This document shows, in pieces, positions 49,264-57,999 of a stretch of DNA of 64,000 nt. Each line of letters starts with the position of its first letter. Within the stretch, counting starts at the first letter, position 1. The position numbers and the translations under genes are program-made. The notes below the pieces were generated by a model. That model made no database searches. It had not been told where the DNA came from and saw nothing but the letters and a program-made list of their open reading frames with translations. This DNA is from Pseudomonas synxantha (GTDB lineage Bacteria > Pseudomonadota > Gammaproteobacteria > Pseudomonadales > Pseudomonadaceae). Location of the stretch: contig NZ_LT629786.1 of the NCBI RefSeq assembly GCF_900105675.1, positions 620,001 through 684,000 on the forward strand. Direction: 5' to 3'.

Positions 49264-51972
49264 TCACACACTGATTGCGATTGGCTGCGGGGTGCTGGCC
49301 AAAAGACGTTTGATTTCCGGTACGCAGGAGCCGCATTGCGTGCCGCAGCCCAGTTCTTGCTTGAGGCCGTCCAGGTCCAGGCCCTGCGCAATACCTGCGC
49401 ATACGGCATTTTCACTGACGTTCTTGCAGTTGCATAAAATCTTGCTGCTGGCCGCCGCAGCGCCTGGTGGCGCGCTTAATGGCGCCAGCAGCCAGCGTCG
49501 CAGTTGCTCGTCGGCCCGGCCTTCCAGCCATAGGCTTTGCAGCCAGTGGCGGGCCAGGGTTTCGCCGGCCAGGCGCAGGGCAGTAATACGACCTTTCTCG
49601 ATCTTCACGCGTTTGCCAATTGAACGACGCGGGTCGTCATAGGCCATAACCGGACCGTCGTTCAGGCCCAACAATTGGTCAATGCGGTTCAGCAGCTGCA
49701 GGTCGGGTGCCTCGGTATGCGCCGCCCGCACCAGCAGGGCCGGTCTCTCACGTCCGGCCAGGCTCAGGCTCACGTAGGCAAAGCCCTCACACAGCGGGCG
49801 CAGGGCGTCGAAGTGTTGCTGCACATCACCCTCGATCAGCGCGAACAGTTGCCACGGCAGTTGCACCGCTTCCAGGCGCACGCCGCTGTGCTTGAGTTCT
49901 GGTTGCTTGGACAAGGGATCGAACGCCGGCTGGGTGAGGACGTTCACGCCACCCTTGAGAAAGCGGTCGCCCCAATGCATAGGCAGGAACGCCTGGCCGG
50001 GGCGCACGCTGTCATCGCTGCTGACGGCGACGATCACATTGCCTCGACGGCTTTTCAGGTTGACCAGGTCACCTTCTTTGAAACGATGGCGACGCAGTTC
50101 GTCCGGGTGCAGGCCCAACAATGCCTCGCTGACATGCCCGAACAACTGCGCGGCCGTGCCTGTGCGGCTCATGCCATGCCACTGGTCACGCAGGCGCCCG
50201 GTGATCAGGGTCAGGGGGAAGCGTGCGTCACGCTGTTCCTTAGCGGCGCGGTAAGGGTCGGCGATAAAACGCGCCCGACCATCGTCCGTGGGGAAAATAC
50301 CGTCGGTGTACAGACGCGGCGTACCCGTCTGCGCGCCTTCGGGAAATGGCCATTGCTGTGGGCCGAGCTGGTCGAGCAGGGCATGGCTGATACCCGACAA
50401 GTCCAGGTCCCGGCCTTGGGTCAGCTGCTTGAATTCATCAAACAGCTGCGCCGGCTCTTCAAAGGCGAACAGGCTGGGCGCGCCCGGCCGCAGGCGATGT
50501 TCCAGGCGCTGTGCGAAATCCACAGTAATCGCCCAGTCTGCCCGCGCCTCTCCCGGTGGGGCGATGGCGCGACGTACGTGGGAAATACGCCGTTCGGAGT
50601 TGGTCACCGTACCGTCCTTTTCGCCCCAACTGGCTGCCGGCAGCAGCAGGTCGGCATAGGCAGCGGTTTCGGTGGTGCGGAACGCCTCCTGCAACACCAC
50701 GAACGGGCACGCCGCCAAGGCTGCACATACGGCATTCTGGTCCGGCAAGGATTGGGCGGGGTTGGTGCAAGCGATCCACAGGGCCTTGATCTTGCCGGCC
50801 TGCACCTGTTCAAACAGTTCGATCGCAGTGAGGCCGGTGAGCGCCGGCAGTTGATCCACGCCCCAATAGCTCGCGACCTCGGCGCGATGTTCAGGGTTGG
50901 CCGCCTCACGATGCCCCGGCAGCAGGTTGGACAGGCTGCCGGTCTCGCGCCCACCCATGGCATTCGGTTGTCCAGTCAGGGAAAACGGCCCGCAGCCCGG
51001 CCGGCCAATGGTGCCCGTGGCCAGGTGCAGGTTGATCAATGCGCTGTTTTTCGCGCTGCCGGCAGTGGATTGGTTAAGCCCCATGCACCACAGCGACAAA
51101 AAGCTACTGGAAGTGCCTATCCACTGGGCGCACAGGCGCAACTGCTCGACACTGATGCCGCACAGCTGCGTGACCATTTGCGGCGTGTAGTCATGCACCA
51201 GGCGTTTCAGCTCGGCCAGGCCCTCGGTATGGGCTTGGATAAAGGCGTGGTCGATCCAGCCTTCCCACAGCAGCAGATGCAAGATCCCATGGAACAACGC
51301 CACATCCGTCCCCGGCAGGATTGCCAGGTGCAGGTCAGCCAAATCGCAGGTGTCTGTACGCCGAGGGTCAATCACCATCACTTTCATTTGCGGACGTTGC
51401 GCCTTGGCTTGCTCCAGGCGTCGGAACAATACCGGGTGGGCGTAGGCCATATTGCTGCCGACGATCATCACGCAGTCGCTGTTTTCCAGGTCTTCATAGC
51501 TGCACGGCGGCGCATCGGCGCCCAGGCTGCGCTTGTAGCCGACCACGGCCGAAGACATGCACAGCCGTGAGTTGCTGTCGATATTGTTGGTGCCAACCAA
51601 GGCCCGGGCCAATTTGTTGAAGCTGTAGTAATCCTCGGTCAGCAGCTGCCCCGAGACATAGAACGCCACGCTGTCGGGCCCATGTTCGGCGATGGTATCG
51701 GCGAACACGGTGGCCGCGTGTTCCAGGGCGGTGCCCCAATCGGTGCGCGTGCGTGCCAAGTCCTTGCCCAGGCGCAACTCCGGGTACAGGGCGCGGGCGC
51801 TTAAGTCGCCGGTCAGGTGCAGGCTCGCGCCTTTACTGCACAATTTGCCGAAGTTGGCCGGGTGGCTCGGGTCGCCTTGCACCCCCAGGATCTGTTCGCC
51901 GTCATGCTCGATCAGCACGCCGCAGCCCACCCCGCAATAACAGCAGGTGGACGCGGTGATCTGGCGGTTCAT
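49264..51972 (-). CDS. nasC: Assimilatory nitrate reductase, catalytic subunit
   Basis: The 902-residue molybdopterin enzyme reduces nitrate to nitrite in the cytoplasm. The N-terminal CCYCGVGCGVLIEHDG binds a [4Fe-4S] cluster. Mo-bis-MGD motifs follow (SNMAYAHPVLFRRLE, INLHLATGTIGRPGCGPFSLTGQPNAMGGRE near residue 330). A C-terminal BFD-like [2Fe-2S] domain (ILCNCKNVSENAVCAGIAQG ... GCGTQCGSCVPEIKRLL) passes electrons in. Its ATG overlaps the nirD stop by one base. It sits with the nitrite-reductase genes and cobA. Confidence 0.94.
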   Translation of the reverse strand: MNRQITASTCCYCGVGCGVLIEHDGEQILGVQGDPSHPANFGKLCSKGASLHLTGDLSARALYPELRLGKDLARTRTDWGTALEHAATVFADTIAEHGPDSVAFYVSGQLLTEDYYSFNKLARALVGTNNIDSNSRLCMSSAVVGYKRSLGADAPPCSYEDLENSDCVMIVGSNMAYAHPVLFRRLEQAKAQRPQMKVMVIDPRRTDTCDLADLHLAILPGTDVALFHGILHLLLWEGWIDHAFIQAHTEGLAELKRLVHDYTPQMVTQLCGISVEQLRLCAQWIGTSSSFLSLWCMGLNQSTAGSAKNSALINLHLATGTIGRPGCGPFSLTGQPNAMGGRETGSLSNLLPGHREAANPEHRAEVASYWGVDQLPALTGLTAIELFEQVQAGKIKALWIACTNPAQSLPDQNAVCAALAACPFVVLQEAFRTTETAAYADLLLPAASWGEKDGTVTNSERRISHVRRAIAPPGEARADWAITVDFAQRLEHRLRPGAPSLFAFEEPAQLFDEFKQLTQGRDLDLSGISHALLDQLGPQQWPFPEGAQTGTPRLYTDGIFPTDDGRARFIADPYRAAKEQRDARFPLTLITGRLRDQWHGMSRTGTAAQLFGHVSEALLGLHPDELRRHRFKEGDLVNLKSRRGNVIVAVSSDDSVRPGQAFLPMHWGDRFLKGGVNVLTQPAFDPLSKQPELKHSGVRLEAVQLPWQLFALIEGDVQQHFDALRPLCEGFAYVSLSLAGRERPALLVRAAHTEAPDLQLLNRIDQLLGLNDGPVMAYDDPRRSIGKRVKIEKGRITALRLAGETLARHWLQSLWLEGRADEQLRRWLLAPLSAPPGAAAASSKILCNCKNVSENAVCAGIAQGLDLDGLKQELGCGTQCGSCVPEIKRLLASTPQPIAISV

Positions 51973-52289
51973 CAACCAGCGTCCCGTAGGGCCAGCATCA
52001 CCCGACCGTTTTCCACCCGGGCCTGGTGATGGTGGGCGCAGCCGATATCCGGGGCCTGGGCTTCGCCGGACGCCAGGTCAATCTGCCAGTTGTGCAGCGG
52101 GCAGGCCACGCGCTTGCCGTAGATCAAGCCTTGGGACAGCGGGCCGCCCTTGTGCGGGCAACGGTCGTCGAGGGCGAAGACTTCGTCGTCACTGGTGCGA
52201 AAAATCGCGATGTCGCCTTTCGGCCCACTGATGATGCGCGAGCCCAGGGTGTTGATTTCATCCAGGGCGCAGATATCCAGCCAGTTCAT
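51972..52289 (-). CDS. nirD: Nitrite reductase small subunit
   Basis: The 105-residue Rieske-like protein (DDRCPHKGGPLSQGLIYGKRVACPLHNWQIDLASGEA) partners NirB in the NADH-dependent siroheme nitrite reductase. It retains the CxH...CxxH ligand pattern (CPH and CPLH), so it may bind a [2Fe-2S] cluster, whereas many NirD proteins lack it. Its ATG overlaps the nirB stop (ATGA) and its stop overlaps nasC (TGATG), so translation is coupled. The start at 52289 has GAGGTC upstream. Confidence 0.93.
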   Translation of the reverse strand: MNWLDICALDEINTLGSRIISGPKGDIAIFRTSDDEVFALDDRCPHKGGPLSQGLIYGKRVACPLHNWQIDLASGEAQAPDIGCAHHHQARVENGRVMLALRDAG

Positions 52290-54739
52290 AGCGAGACCTC
52301 CAGCTGTTTGACAGCGATAACGTCGAATTCCTTTTTCAGCAGCGGCTGTTCCAGACGCTCTTTCCACGGGTCCTGCTCGAATGACAGCGAGAACTGCAGG
52401 CGCTCGTTGAGGGCCTTGCGGCGGGCCGGGTCCTCAAGCACCGCCTTCTTGATATGCTCCATGCCAACCCGTTGCAGGTAGTGCACCGTGCGCTCCAGGT
52501 AGAAAGCTTCTTCGCGGTACAGCTGCAGGAACGCGCCGTTGTATTCGCGCACCTCTTCGGCGGTTTTCAGCTTGACGAAGAACTCCGCGACTTCGGTCTT
52601 GATCCCGCCATTGCCGCCGATGTACATCTCCCAGCCAGAGTCGACGCCGATGATTCCGACATCCTTGATCCCCGCTTCCGAGCAATTGCGTGGGCAGCCG
52701 GAGACCGCCAGCTTGACCTTGTGGGGCGACCACATATTGAACAGGTCATGCTCCAGCTCGATGCCCAGTTGCGTGGAGTTCTGCGTGCCGAATCGGCAGA
52801 ACTCGCTGCCCACGCAGGTTTTCACGGTGCGGATGGACTTGCCGTAGGCGTGGCCTGACGGCATATCCAGGTCCTTCCATACGCCCGGCAAGTCCTGCTT
52901 CTTGATGCCGAGCAGGTCGATACGCTGGCCGCCCGTGACCTTGACCATCGGCACGTTGTACTTGTCGGCCACGTCGGCAATTCGGCGCAGCTCCGAGGGG
53001 TTGGTCACACCGCCCCACATCCTTGGGACTACCGAGTAGGTGCCGTCTTTCTGAATATTGGCGTGGGCGCGCTCGTTGATCAGCCGCGATTGCGGGTCGT
53101 CCTTGGCCTCGCCGGGCCAGGTGGAAATCAGGTAATAGTTGAGGGCCGGGCGGCAGGTGGCGCAGCCATTGGGCGTGCGCCAGTTGAGGTAACGCAGGGT
53201 GCTGTCGATGGTCAGCAGGTGCTGCTCGCGGATGGCCTGGCGGATCTGCCCGTGATTGAGATCGCTGCAGCCGCAGATGGCCTTTTCGCTTTTGGGTTTA
53301 ACGTCGGCGGCACCGCCCACGGTGTTGATCAGGATCTGTTCCACGAGGCCAGCACAGGAGCCGCAGGAACTGGCGGCCTTGGTGTGCTTTTTCACCTCGT
53401 CGACGCTGAACAAGCCTTGTTCCTGGATCGCCTTGACGATGGTGCCCTTGCACACGCCGTTGCAGCCACAGACTTCGGCGCTGTCGGCCATGCTCATGGC
53501 CTTGTCCTGCCCTTGGTGGCCGACGTCGCCCAGCGCATTCTCACCGAACATCAGGTGATCGCGAATTTCGCCAATGGCGTGGTTCTCGCGAATCTGACGG
53601 AAATACCAACCACCATCCGCGGTGTCGCCGTACAGGCAGGCACCGACCAGGATGTCATCCTTGATCACCAGCTTCTTGTACACGCCGCCGATGGGATCGG
53701 AGAGGGTGATGGTCTCGGTGCCTTCTGCGCCCATGAAGTCGCCGGCGGAGAACAGGTCGATGCCGGTGACTTTCAACTTGGTCGAGGTGACCGAACCCTT
53801 GTAGGTGGCAAAACCCAGCTGGGCCAGATGGTTGGCGCAGACCTTGGCCTGTTCGAACAGGGGCGCCACCAGGCCATAGGCGATGCCGCGATGGCTGGCG
53901 CATTCGCCGATGGCGTAGATGCGCGGATCGTAGGTTTGCATCGTGTCATTGACCAGGATCCCACGGTTGCAGGGGATGCCGGACTTTTCCGCGAGTTCGG
54001 TATTGGGGCGGATGCCGGCGGCCATCACTACCAGGTCGGCGGGGATCACGTCGCCATTCTTGAACTGCACCGAGCCGACTCGGCCATTGCCGGCGTCGTG
54101 CAGGGCCTGGGTCTGTTCGCATAGGCGAAACACCAGGCCACGGCTTTCCAGCTCGGTCTGCAGCAGTTGGCCGCTGGTTTTGTCCAGCTGGCGTTCCAGC
54201 AACCATTCGCCCAGGTGCACCACGGTTACATGCATGCCACGCAGCATCAGGCCATTGGCAGCTTCCAGGCCGAGCAGGCCGCCGCCGATCACCACCGCAT
54301 GCTTGTGGGTCTTGGCGGTGTCGATCATGGCCTGGGTATCGGCGATATCGCGGTAGCCAATCACGCCCTGCAGGGTGTTGCCGGGGATCGGCAGGATAAA
54401 CGGCGTGGAGCCGGTGGCGATCAGCAGACGATCATATTCGGCCTCAGTACCGTCTTCGGCGATGACTCTGCGCTTGACCCGGTCGATCTGCACCACCTTG
54501 CGGTTGAGCAGCAACTTGACGTTGTTGTCCAGGTACCAGTCCAGGTCGTTGAGTACGATCTCTTCGAAGGTTTGCTCACCGGCCAGCACCGGCGACAGCA
54601 GGATGCGGTTGTAGTTGGTGTGGGGCTCGGCGCCGAACACGGTGATGTCATAAATGTCGCTGCTGAGCTTGAGCAGTTCTTCCAGGGTACGCACCCCGGC
54701 CATGCCGTTGCCGATCATCACCAGCTTGAGTTTTTTCAT
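52286..54739 (-). CDS. nirB: Nitrite reductase large subunit
   Basis: The 817-residue enzyme reduces nitrite to ammonium with NADH. It has an N-terminal FAD/NADH domain (LVMIGNGMAGVRTLEEL; HAVVIGGGLLGLEAANGL near residue 150; AIGECASHRGIAYG), two BFD-like [2Fe-2S] domains (CGCNGVCKGTIV near 430 and ICGCSDLNHGQIRQAI near 490), then the siroheme/[4Fe-4S] domain with CVGSEFCRFG and SGCPRNCSEAGIKDVG (~645-690). The start at 54739 has GGAGAG upstream. It is first of four operon genes behind a structured leader RNA. Confidence 0.95.
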   Translation of the reverse strand: MKKLKLVMIGNGMAGVRTLEELLKLSSDIYDITVFGAEPHTNYNRILLSPVLAGEQTFEEIVLNDLDWYLDNNVKLLLNRKVVQIDRVKRRVIAEDGTEAEYDRLLIATGSTPFILPIPGNTLQGVIGYRDIADTQAMIDTAKTHKHAVVIGGGLLGLEAANGLMLRGMHVTVVHLGEWLLERQLDKTSGQLLQTELESRGLVFRLCEQTQALHDAGNGRVGSVQFKNGDVIPADLVVMAAGIRPNTELAEKSGIPCNRGILVNDTMQTYDPRIYAIGECASHRGIAYGLVAPLFEQAKVCANHLAQLGFATYKGSVTSTKLKVTGIDLFSAGDFMGAEGTETITLSDPIGGVYKKLVIKDDILVGACLYGDTADGGWYFRQIRENHAIGEIRDHLMFGENALGDVGHQGQDKAMSMADSAEVCGCNGVCKGTIVKAIQEQGLFSVDEVKKHTKAASSCGSCAGLVEQILINTVGGAADVKPKSEKAICGCSDLNHGQIRQAIREQHLLTIDSTLRYLNWRTPNGCATCRPALNYYLISTWPGEAKDDPQSRLINERAHANIQKDGTYSVVPRMWGGVTNPSELRRIADVADKYNVPMVKVTGGQRIDLLGIKKQDLPGVWKDLDMPSGHAYGKSIRTVKTCVGSEFCRFGTQNSTQLGIELEHDLFNMWSPHKVKLAVSGCPRNCSEAGIKDVGIIGVDSGWEMYIGGNGGIKTEVAEFFVKLKTAEEVREYNGAFLQLYREEAFYLERTVHYLQRVGMEHIKKAVLEDPARRKALNERLQFSLSFEQDPWKERLEQPLLKKEFDVIAVKQLEVSL

Positions 54740-54771
54740 GTCGCTCTCCGACCAAACACGCGCAAACAAAA

Positions 54772-54809
54772 AAAGGCGTCCCCGCTAGTCAGCTAGCGAG
54801 GACGCCTTT
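54772..54809 (-). terminator. Leader terminator before nirB
   Basis: A stem of 17 bp with one mismatch (54772-54788 with 54793-54809, loop of 4) is followed on the minus strand by TTTTTTT, 30 bp before the nirB ATG. It would stop nirB transcription unless antiterminated by the upstream hairpins. Confidence 0.88.
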
Positions 54810-54816
54810 GTCCTGG

Positions 54817-54856
54817 TCCCGTTCTCTCGGGAAGCACGCGCCTTCGTCGTTGAAGG
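54817..54856 (-). ncRNA. ANTAR-target leader RNA upstream of nirB (two hexaloop hairpins)
   Basis: On the minus strand two hairpins precede the terminator: CCTTC-AACGAC-GAAGG (54856-54841) and TCCCG-AGAGAA-CGGGA (54832-54817). Both have six-base loops with A at position 1 and G at position 4, the signature recognised by ANTAR-domain antiterminators such as NasT, whose gene lies at 58000. Binding should prevent the terminator and allow nitrate-dependent nirB expression. Confidence 0.85.
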
Positions 54857-54888
54857 GGCGGCTGTATGTGGGTTGTTGGGAAAGCTAA

Positions 54889-54904
54889 TGCAGCAGCTGT
54901 GCCA
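54889..54904 (-). promoter_or_regulatory. Sigma-54-type promoter of the nirB operon
   Basis: The minus strand reads TGGCACAGCTGCTGCA, with the invariant GG-N10-GC and near-consensus -24 element. Transcription would begin near 54877, about 20 bases before the first ANTAR hairpin. Confidence 0.7.
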
Positions 54905-54963
54905 AGTTTCCATGCCCCCTGTTTTATTGGGCGTTTAAATAGAGCCTCGGCGGATTTTGCTCG

Positions 54964-56634
54964 TTAGTGGTGCAAAAGCCAGTACATCAGCACCAGATTG
55001 ATCAGCAGCGAAGCCACCGCCAGGGTCTGCCACACCTTGAGCGGTTCGCGCTCCAGCAAAGGCCGTGGCCGTACACTGAGTTCGCGGCGGTCGGCCTGTT
55101 CCAGTACCAACAGCCATTCTTCGGCGGTTTCATAGCGTTGGGCGGGAAGGACGGCCACGGCACGTTCCAGACTCAGGGGCAACCAATCCGGCAAGTCGGG
55201 GCGATAGCGGCTGGCGCTGACCGGCTGGTTAAAGCGCGGGCGTTGGAAGGCTTCGATTTCGCCGTAGGGGTAATGCCCGGTCAGCAGGTAATACAAGGTC
55301 ACACCAACGCCATACAAATCCTGTTGCGCCGTAGGCTGCTCGCCACCGAAGGCTTCCGGTGCGATAAAGCTCGGGGTGCCGGGCAGCAGATGGGCGCGGT
55401 CTTCAGACAGCCCAGGGCAGTAGGCCAGGCCGAAGTCCAGCACCCGCAGTTCGCCATCGTCCCCCAGCAGCAGGTTTTCCGGCTTGATATCGCGGTGCAG
55501 GATCTGCCGGCGATGCAGCAGGCCTACGGCCCGCAGCAAACGTTCGGCGATAGTCTGCCACTGCGCCAGCGGCAACGGGCCTTGCTGCTGGAACAGCTGG
55601 GCCAGGGTCTGCCCGGGATATTCGCGCATCACGTAGTACAAGTGCTGACGACCACTGGCCGCGTGGACTTCAGGAAAGGCGCGGCCGGCGACTCGGCGCA
55701 GGAACCATTCTTCCGACAACAAGGCTTGGGCCGCGTCGGTGTCGTCGTCGTGGCTCAGTGGCAGGGTCTTGAGCAGCCAGGGTTGTTGCTGGGCATCGAG
55801 GACCCGATACAGCAGCGACTGCCGACTTTGGGCCAGCACGCTCTCCACTCGCCAGCCTTCAAAGGTCTGGCCGGCCTTCAGCGCTGGCGGCAGCGGCCAT
55901 TGCTGTAACTGCACCAGGGCGTCGCCGAGAGTGGCGGCGCCGAGTCGGTCGATACGTACCAGCAAGGCGCTGGCGTTGTCTTGGCTGCCGGCCAGGTGCG
56001 CAGCGTTGACCAGGGTGCTGACGGCCAGGTCGAGGTCGCTTTGTTCACGCAGGATCGTGCCGATGCTGGCGTCGCCCAGTGTGGCCCACACCCCGTCGCT
56101 GAGCAGCAGGAAGCATTCACCTTCGCGCAGTTCGCCGTCGAGGAAATCCAGCATCAGGTGCTGATCCAGGCCTAGGGCGCGCTTGAGCACATGTTGCATG
56201 CCGGGCTGTTCCCACACATGGTCTTCGCTGATGCGTTGCAACTCGCCGTTGAGCCAGCGATATACCCGACAATCGCCGACATGGGCCAAGGTGAAGCGCC
56301 GGCCGCGAAACACCAGGGCACTGAGGGTGGTCAGCAGCGGTAGCCCGCCGCCATTGGCCTGCAACCAGCGGTTTTGCGCCAGCAACAGGCGCTCCAGCGC
56401 CTGGGCCACGCCCCAGGTCTGCGGCGTGGCGTAGTAGTCCAGGGCCAGGGCCTGCAGGGTCGAGCGTGCGGCCAGGCCACCGTCGGCGCATTGGCTGACG
56501 CCATCGGCCAGTGCGCACAGGTAGCCTTTGCTCGCCGCCAGTTCCGCCAGGGGCGTGACCACGCGCAGCGCATCCTGGTTTTCGCTGCGCGGGCCGATGG
56601 CACTGGCCTGGGCGACGCTCAGTTGCAGGCTCAT
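54964..56634 (-). CDS. Protein phosphatase 2C - serine/threonine kinase fusion with C-terminal membrane anchor
   Basis: The 556-residue protein combines a PP2C phosphatase (residues 1-~235: SENQDALRVV, CALADGVSQCADGGLAA, HVGDCRVYRW, LLLSDGVW, SQDNASALLVRID) with a Ser/Thr kinase (from ~265: WLLKTLPL, YYVMREYPGQTLAQLF, catalytic loop LHRDIKPENLLLGDDG, DFG in LDFGLAYCPG, SFIAPEAFGG) and a final transmembrane helix (TLAVASLLINLVLMYWLL). Its ATG overlaps the nasA stop by one base. The genetic linkage to nitrate uptake suggests it modifies transport or reductase, which is not shown. The start at 56634 begins the family sequence. Confidence 0.93.
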   Translation of the reverse strand: MSLQLSVAQASAIGPRSENQDALRVVTPLAELAASKGYLCALADGVSQCADGGLAARSTLQALALDYYATPQTWGVAQALERLLLAQNRWLQANGGGLPLLTTLSALVFRGRRFTLAHVGDCRVYRWLNGELQRISEDHVWEQPGMQHVLKRALGLDQHLMLDFLDGELREGECFLLLSDGVWATLGDASIGTILREQSDLDLAVSTLVNAAHLAGSQDNASALLVRIDRLGAATLGDALVQLQQWPLPPALKAGQTFEGWRVESVLAQSRQSLLYRVLDAQQQPWLLKTLPLSHDDDTDAAQALLSEEWFLRRVAGRAFPEVHAASGRQHLYYVMREYPGQTLAQLFQQQGPLPLAQWQTIAERLLRAVGLLHRRQILHRDIKPENLLLGDDGELRVLDFGLAYCPGLSEDRAHLLPGTPSFIAPEAFGGEQPTAQQDLYGVGVTLYYLLTGHYPYGEIEAFQRPRFNQPVSASRYRPDLPDWLPLSLERAVAVLPAQRYETAEEWLLVLEQADRRELSVRPRPLLEREPLKVWQTLAVASLLINLVLMYWLLHH

Positions 56635-57845
56635 CAGACGCGTGCGGCGGTCACGGCGGCCGACCCCCAGGTGGTTCTCCAGCGCCGTTTCACACCATGC
56701 AGGCCGAACCAGGCCACCACACCGAGACTGGCAAACAACCATAGGGCCAGTTGATAACTGCCGGTACTCTGTTTGATCGCGCCCATTCCGGCGGCGAGGG
56801 CGAAGCCGCCGATGCCGCCAGCCATGCCGATCAAACCGGTCATGACGCCGATCTCATTACGAAAACGTTGCGGTACCAATTGGAATACCGCGCCATTGCC
56901 GGCACCAAGGCCGAGCATGGTGCAGACGAAAAGTGCCAGCGCCGCGTAGGAGTTGGGCAGGTTGAAACCCACTGCCGCAATGCAGATCACTGCCACGCTA
57001 TACATGCCGAGCAGGGTCTTGATCCCGCCGAAACGATCCGCCAGGGCGCCGCCCAAGGGCCGCATCAGGCTGCCGCCGAACACGCAGGCGGCGGTGTAGT
57101 AGCCGGCAGTCACCGGGCTCAGGCCGTACTGGTCGTTGAAGTAGCCGGGCAGGGCGCTGGCCAGGCCGATAAAACCGCCGAAGGTCACGCTGTAGAAAAA
57201 CATGAACCACCAGCTGTCGCGGTCACCCAGGGCTTTGAAGTAGTCGGCCATGGATTTGGCTTTCGGCCGCTCTGGGGCATTGCGTGCGAGCCAGGCGAAC
57301 ACGATCAGCGTCAGCACCAGCGGAATCAGCGCAAAGCCGAACACGTTGCTCCAGCCGAACGCGGCCGCAAGCACCGGTGCCAGCAATGCGGCGAACACGG
57401 TGCCGGAGTTACCGGCCCCGGCGATGCCCATGGCCTTGCCCTGGTGTTCCGCCGGGTACCACTGGGACGCCAAGGGCAGGGCGACCGCAAAGGAGGCACC
57501 GGCCATGCCCAGGAACAGGCCCAGCAGCAAGGCTTGCTCGTAGCTGTGGATCCCCAGTTTCCAGGCACAGAACAGCGCCACGATCACAATCACCTGGCCA
57601 ATCAAACCTGCGGTCTTGGGCGATAGCTTATCGGCCAGCATGCCCATCAGAAAGCGCAGCAGCGCGCCGGCCAGGATCGGTGTCGCCACCACCAGGCCAC
57701 GCTGTTGAGTGGTCAGCTGCAAGTCGGCGGCAATCTGCACCGCCAGCGGGCCCAGCAGGTACCAGACCATGAAGCTCAGGTCGAAATACAGGAACGCGGC
57801 GAACAGGGTCGGGGTGTGCCCGGATTTCCAGAAACTTGATTTCAT
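56634..57845 (-). CDS. nasA: Nitrate/nitrite transporter NasA (NarK-type MFS)
   Basis: The 403-residue protein has 12 predicted transmembrane helices and the NarK signatures GMAGASFAVALPLASQWYPAEHQGKAMGIAGAGNSGTVFAALLAP near residue 115 (first nitrate signature) and GLGAGNGAVFQLVPQRFRNEIGVMTGLIGMAGGIGGFALA near 320 (second). It brings nitrate into the cytoplasm for NasC. The ATG at 57845 follows GAGG with six-base spacing, and another ATG lies one codon upstream. It is preceded by its own ANTAR-type leader and followed directly by the kinase gene. Confidence 0.94.
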   Translation of the reverse strand: MKSSFWKSGHTPTLFAAFLYFDLSFMVWYLLGPLAVQIAADLQLTTQQRGLVVATPILAGALLRFLMGMLADKLSPKTAGLIGQVIVIVALFCAWKLGIHSYEQALLLGLFLGMAGASFAVALPLASQWYPAEHQGKAMGIAGAGNSGTVFAALLAPVLAAAFGWSNVFGFALIPLVLTLIVFAWLARNAPERPKAKSMADYFKALGDRDSWWFMFFYSVTFGGFIGLASALPGYFNDQYGLSPVTAGYYTAACVFGGSLMRPLGGALADRFGGIKTLLGMYSVAVICIAAVGFNLPNSYAALALFVCTMLGLGAGNGAVFQLVPQRFRNEIGVMTGLIGMAGGIGGFALAAGMGAIKQSTGSYQLALWLFASLGVVAWFGLHGVKRRWRTTWGSAAVTAARV

Positions 57846-57884
57846 CATGCACCTCAACGGTTGGGGGCTAGGGGACCAAAACGC

Positions 57885-57932
57885 AAAAAACGCCGCCACC
57901 AGGTTCGCGAGGGGCAAACCGGATGGGCGACG
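57885..57932 (-). terminator. Leader terminator before nasA
   Basis: On the minus strand CGTCGCC...GGTT pairs with AACC...GGCGGCG across an ~11-base loop, with a few internal mismatches, followed by TTTTTT. The 5' arm shares the bases GTCG with the second ANTAR hairpin, so the two structures exclude each other. Confidence 0.7.
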
Positions 57933-57967
57933 TCTTTGTCGTGGAGGGGCAACCGCCGTTGGCTACC
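57928..57967 (-). ncRNA. ANTAR-target leader RNA upstream of nasA (two hexaloop hairpins)
   Basis: Minus-strand hairpins GGTAGCC-AACGGC-GGTTGCC (57967-57948) and CGAC-AAAGAC-GTCG (57941-57928) both have hexaloops with A1 and G4, as in the nirB leader. The second overlaps the 5' arm of the terminator at 57885-57932, giving a direct antitermination switch for NasT. Confidence 0.8.
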
Positions 57968-57981
57968 TGTCAGGATTGTTT

Positions 57982-57997
57982 AGCAAGAGCTGAGCCA
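57982..57997 (-). promoter_or_regulatory. Sigma-54-type promoter of the nasA-kinase operon
   Basis: The minus strand reads TGGCTCAGCTCTTGCT, with GG-N10-GC and a perfect -12 TTGCT. The transcript would start about 57971, a few bases before the first ANTAR hairpin. It lies directly after the nasT stop. Confidence 0.65.
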
Positions 57998-57999
57998 GA

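Noticed and set aside
49675..51570. A 631-residue plus-strand frame opposite nasC
   Set aside because: It lies wholly within nasC, which has clear catalytic motifs. Long antisense frames are usual in GC-rich Pseudomonas DNA.
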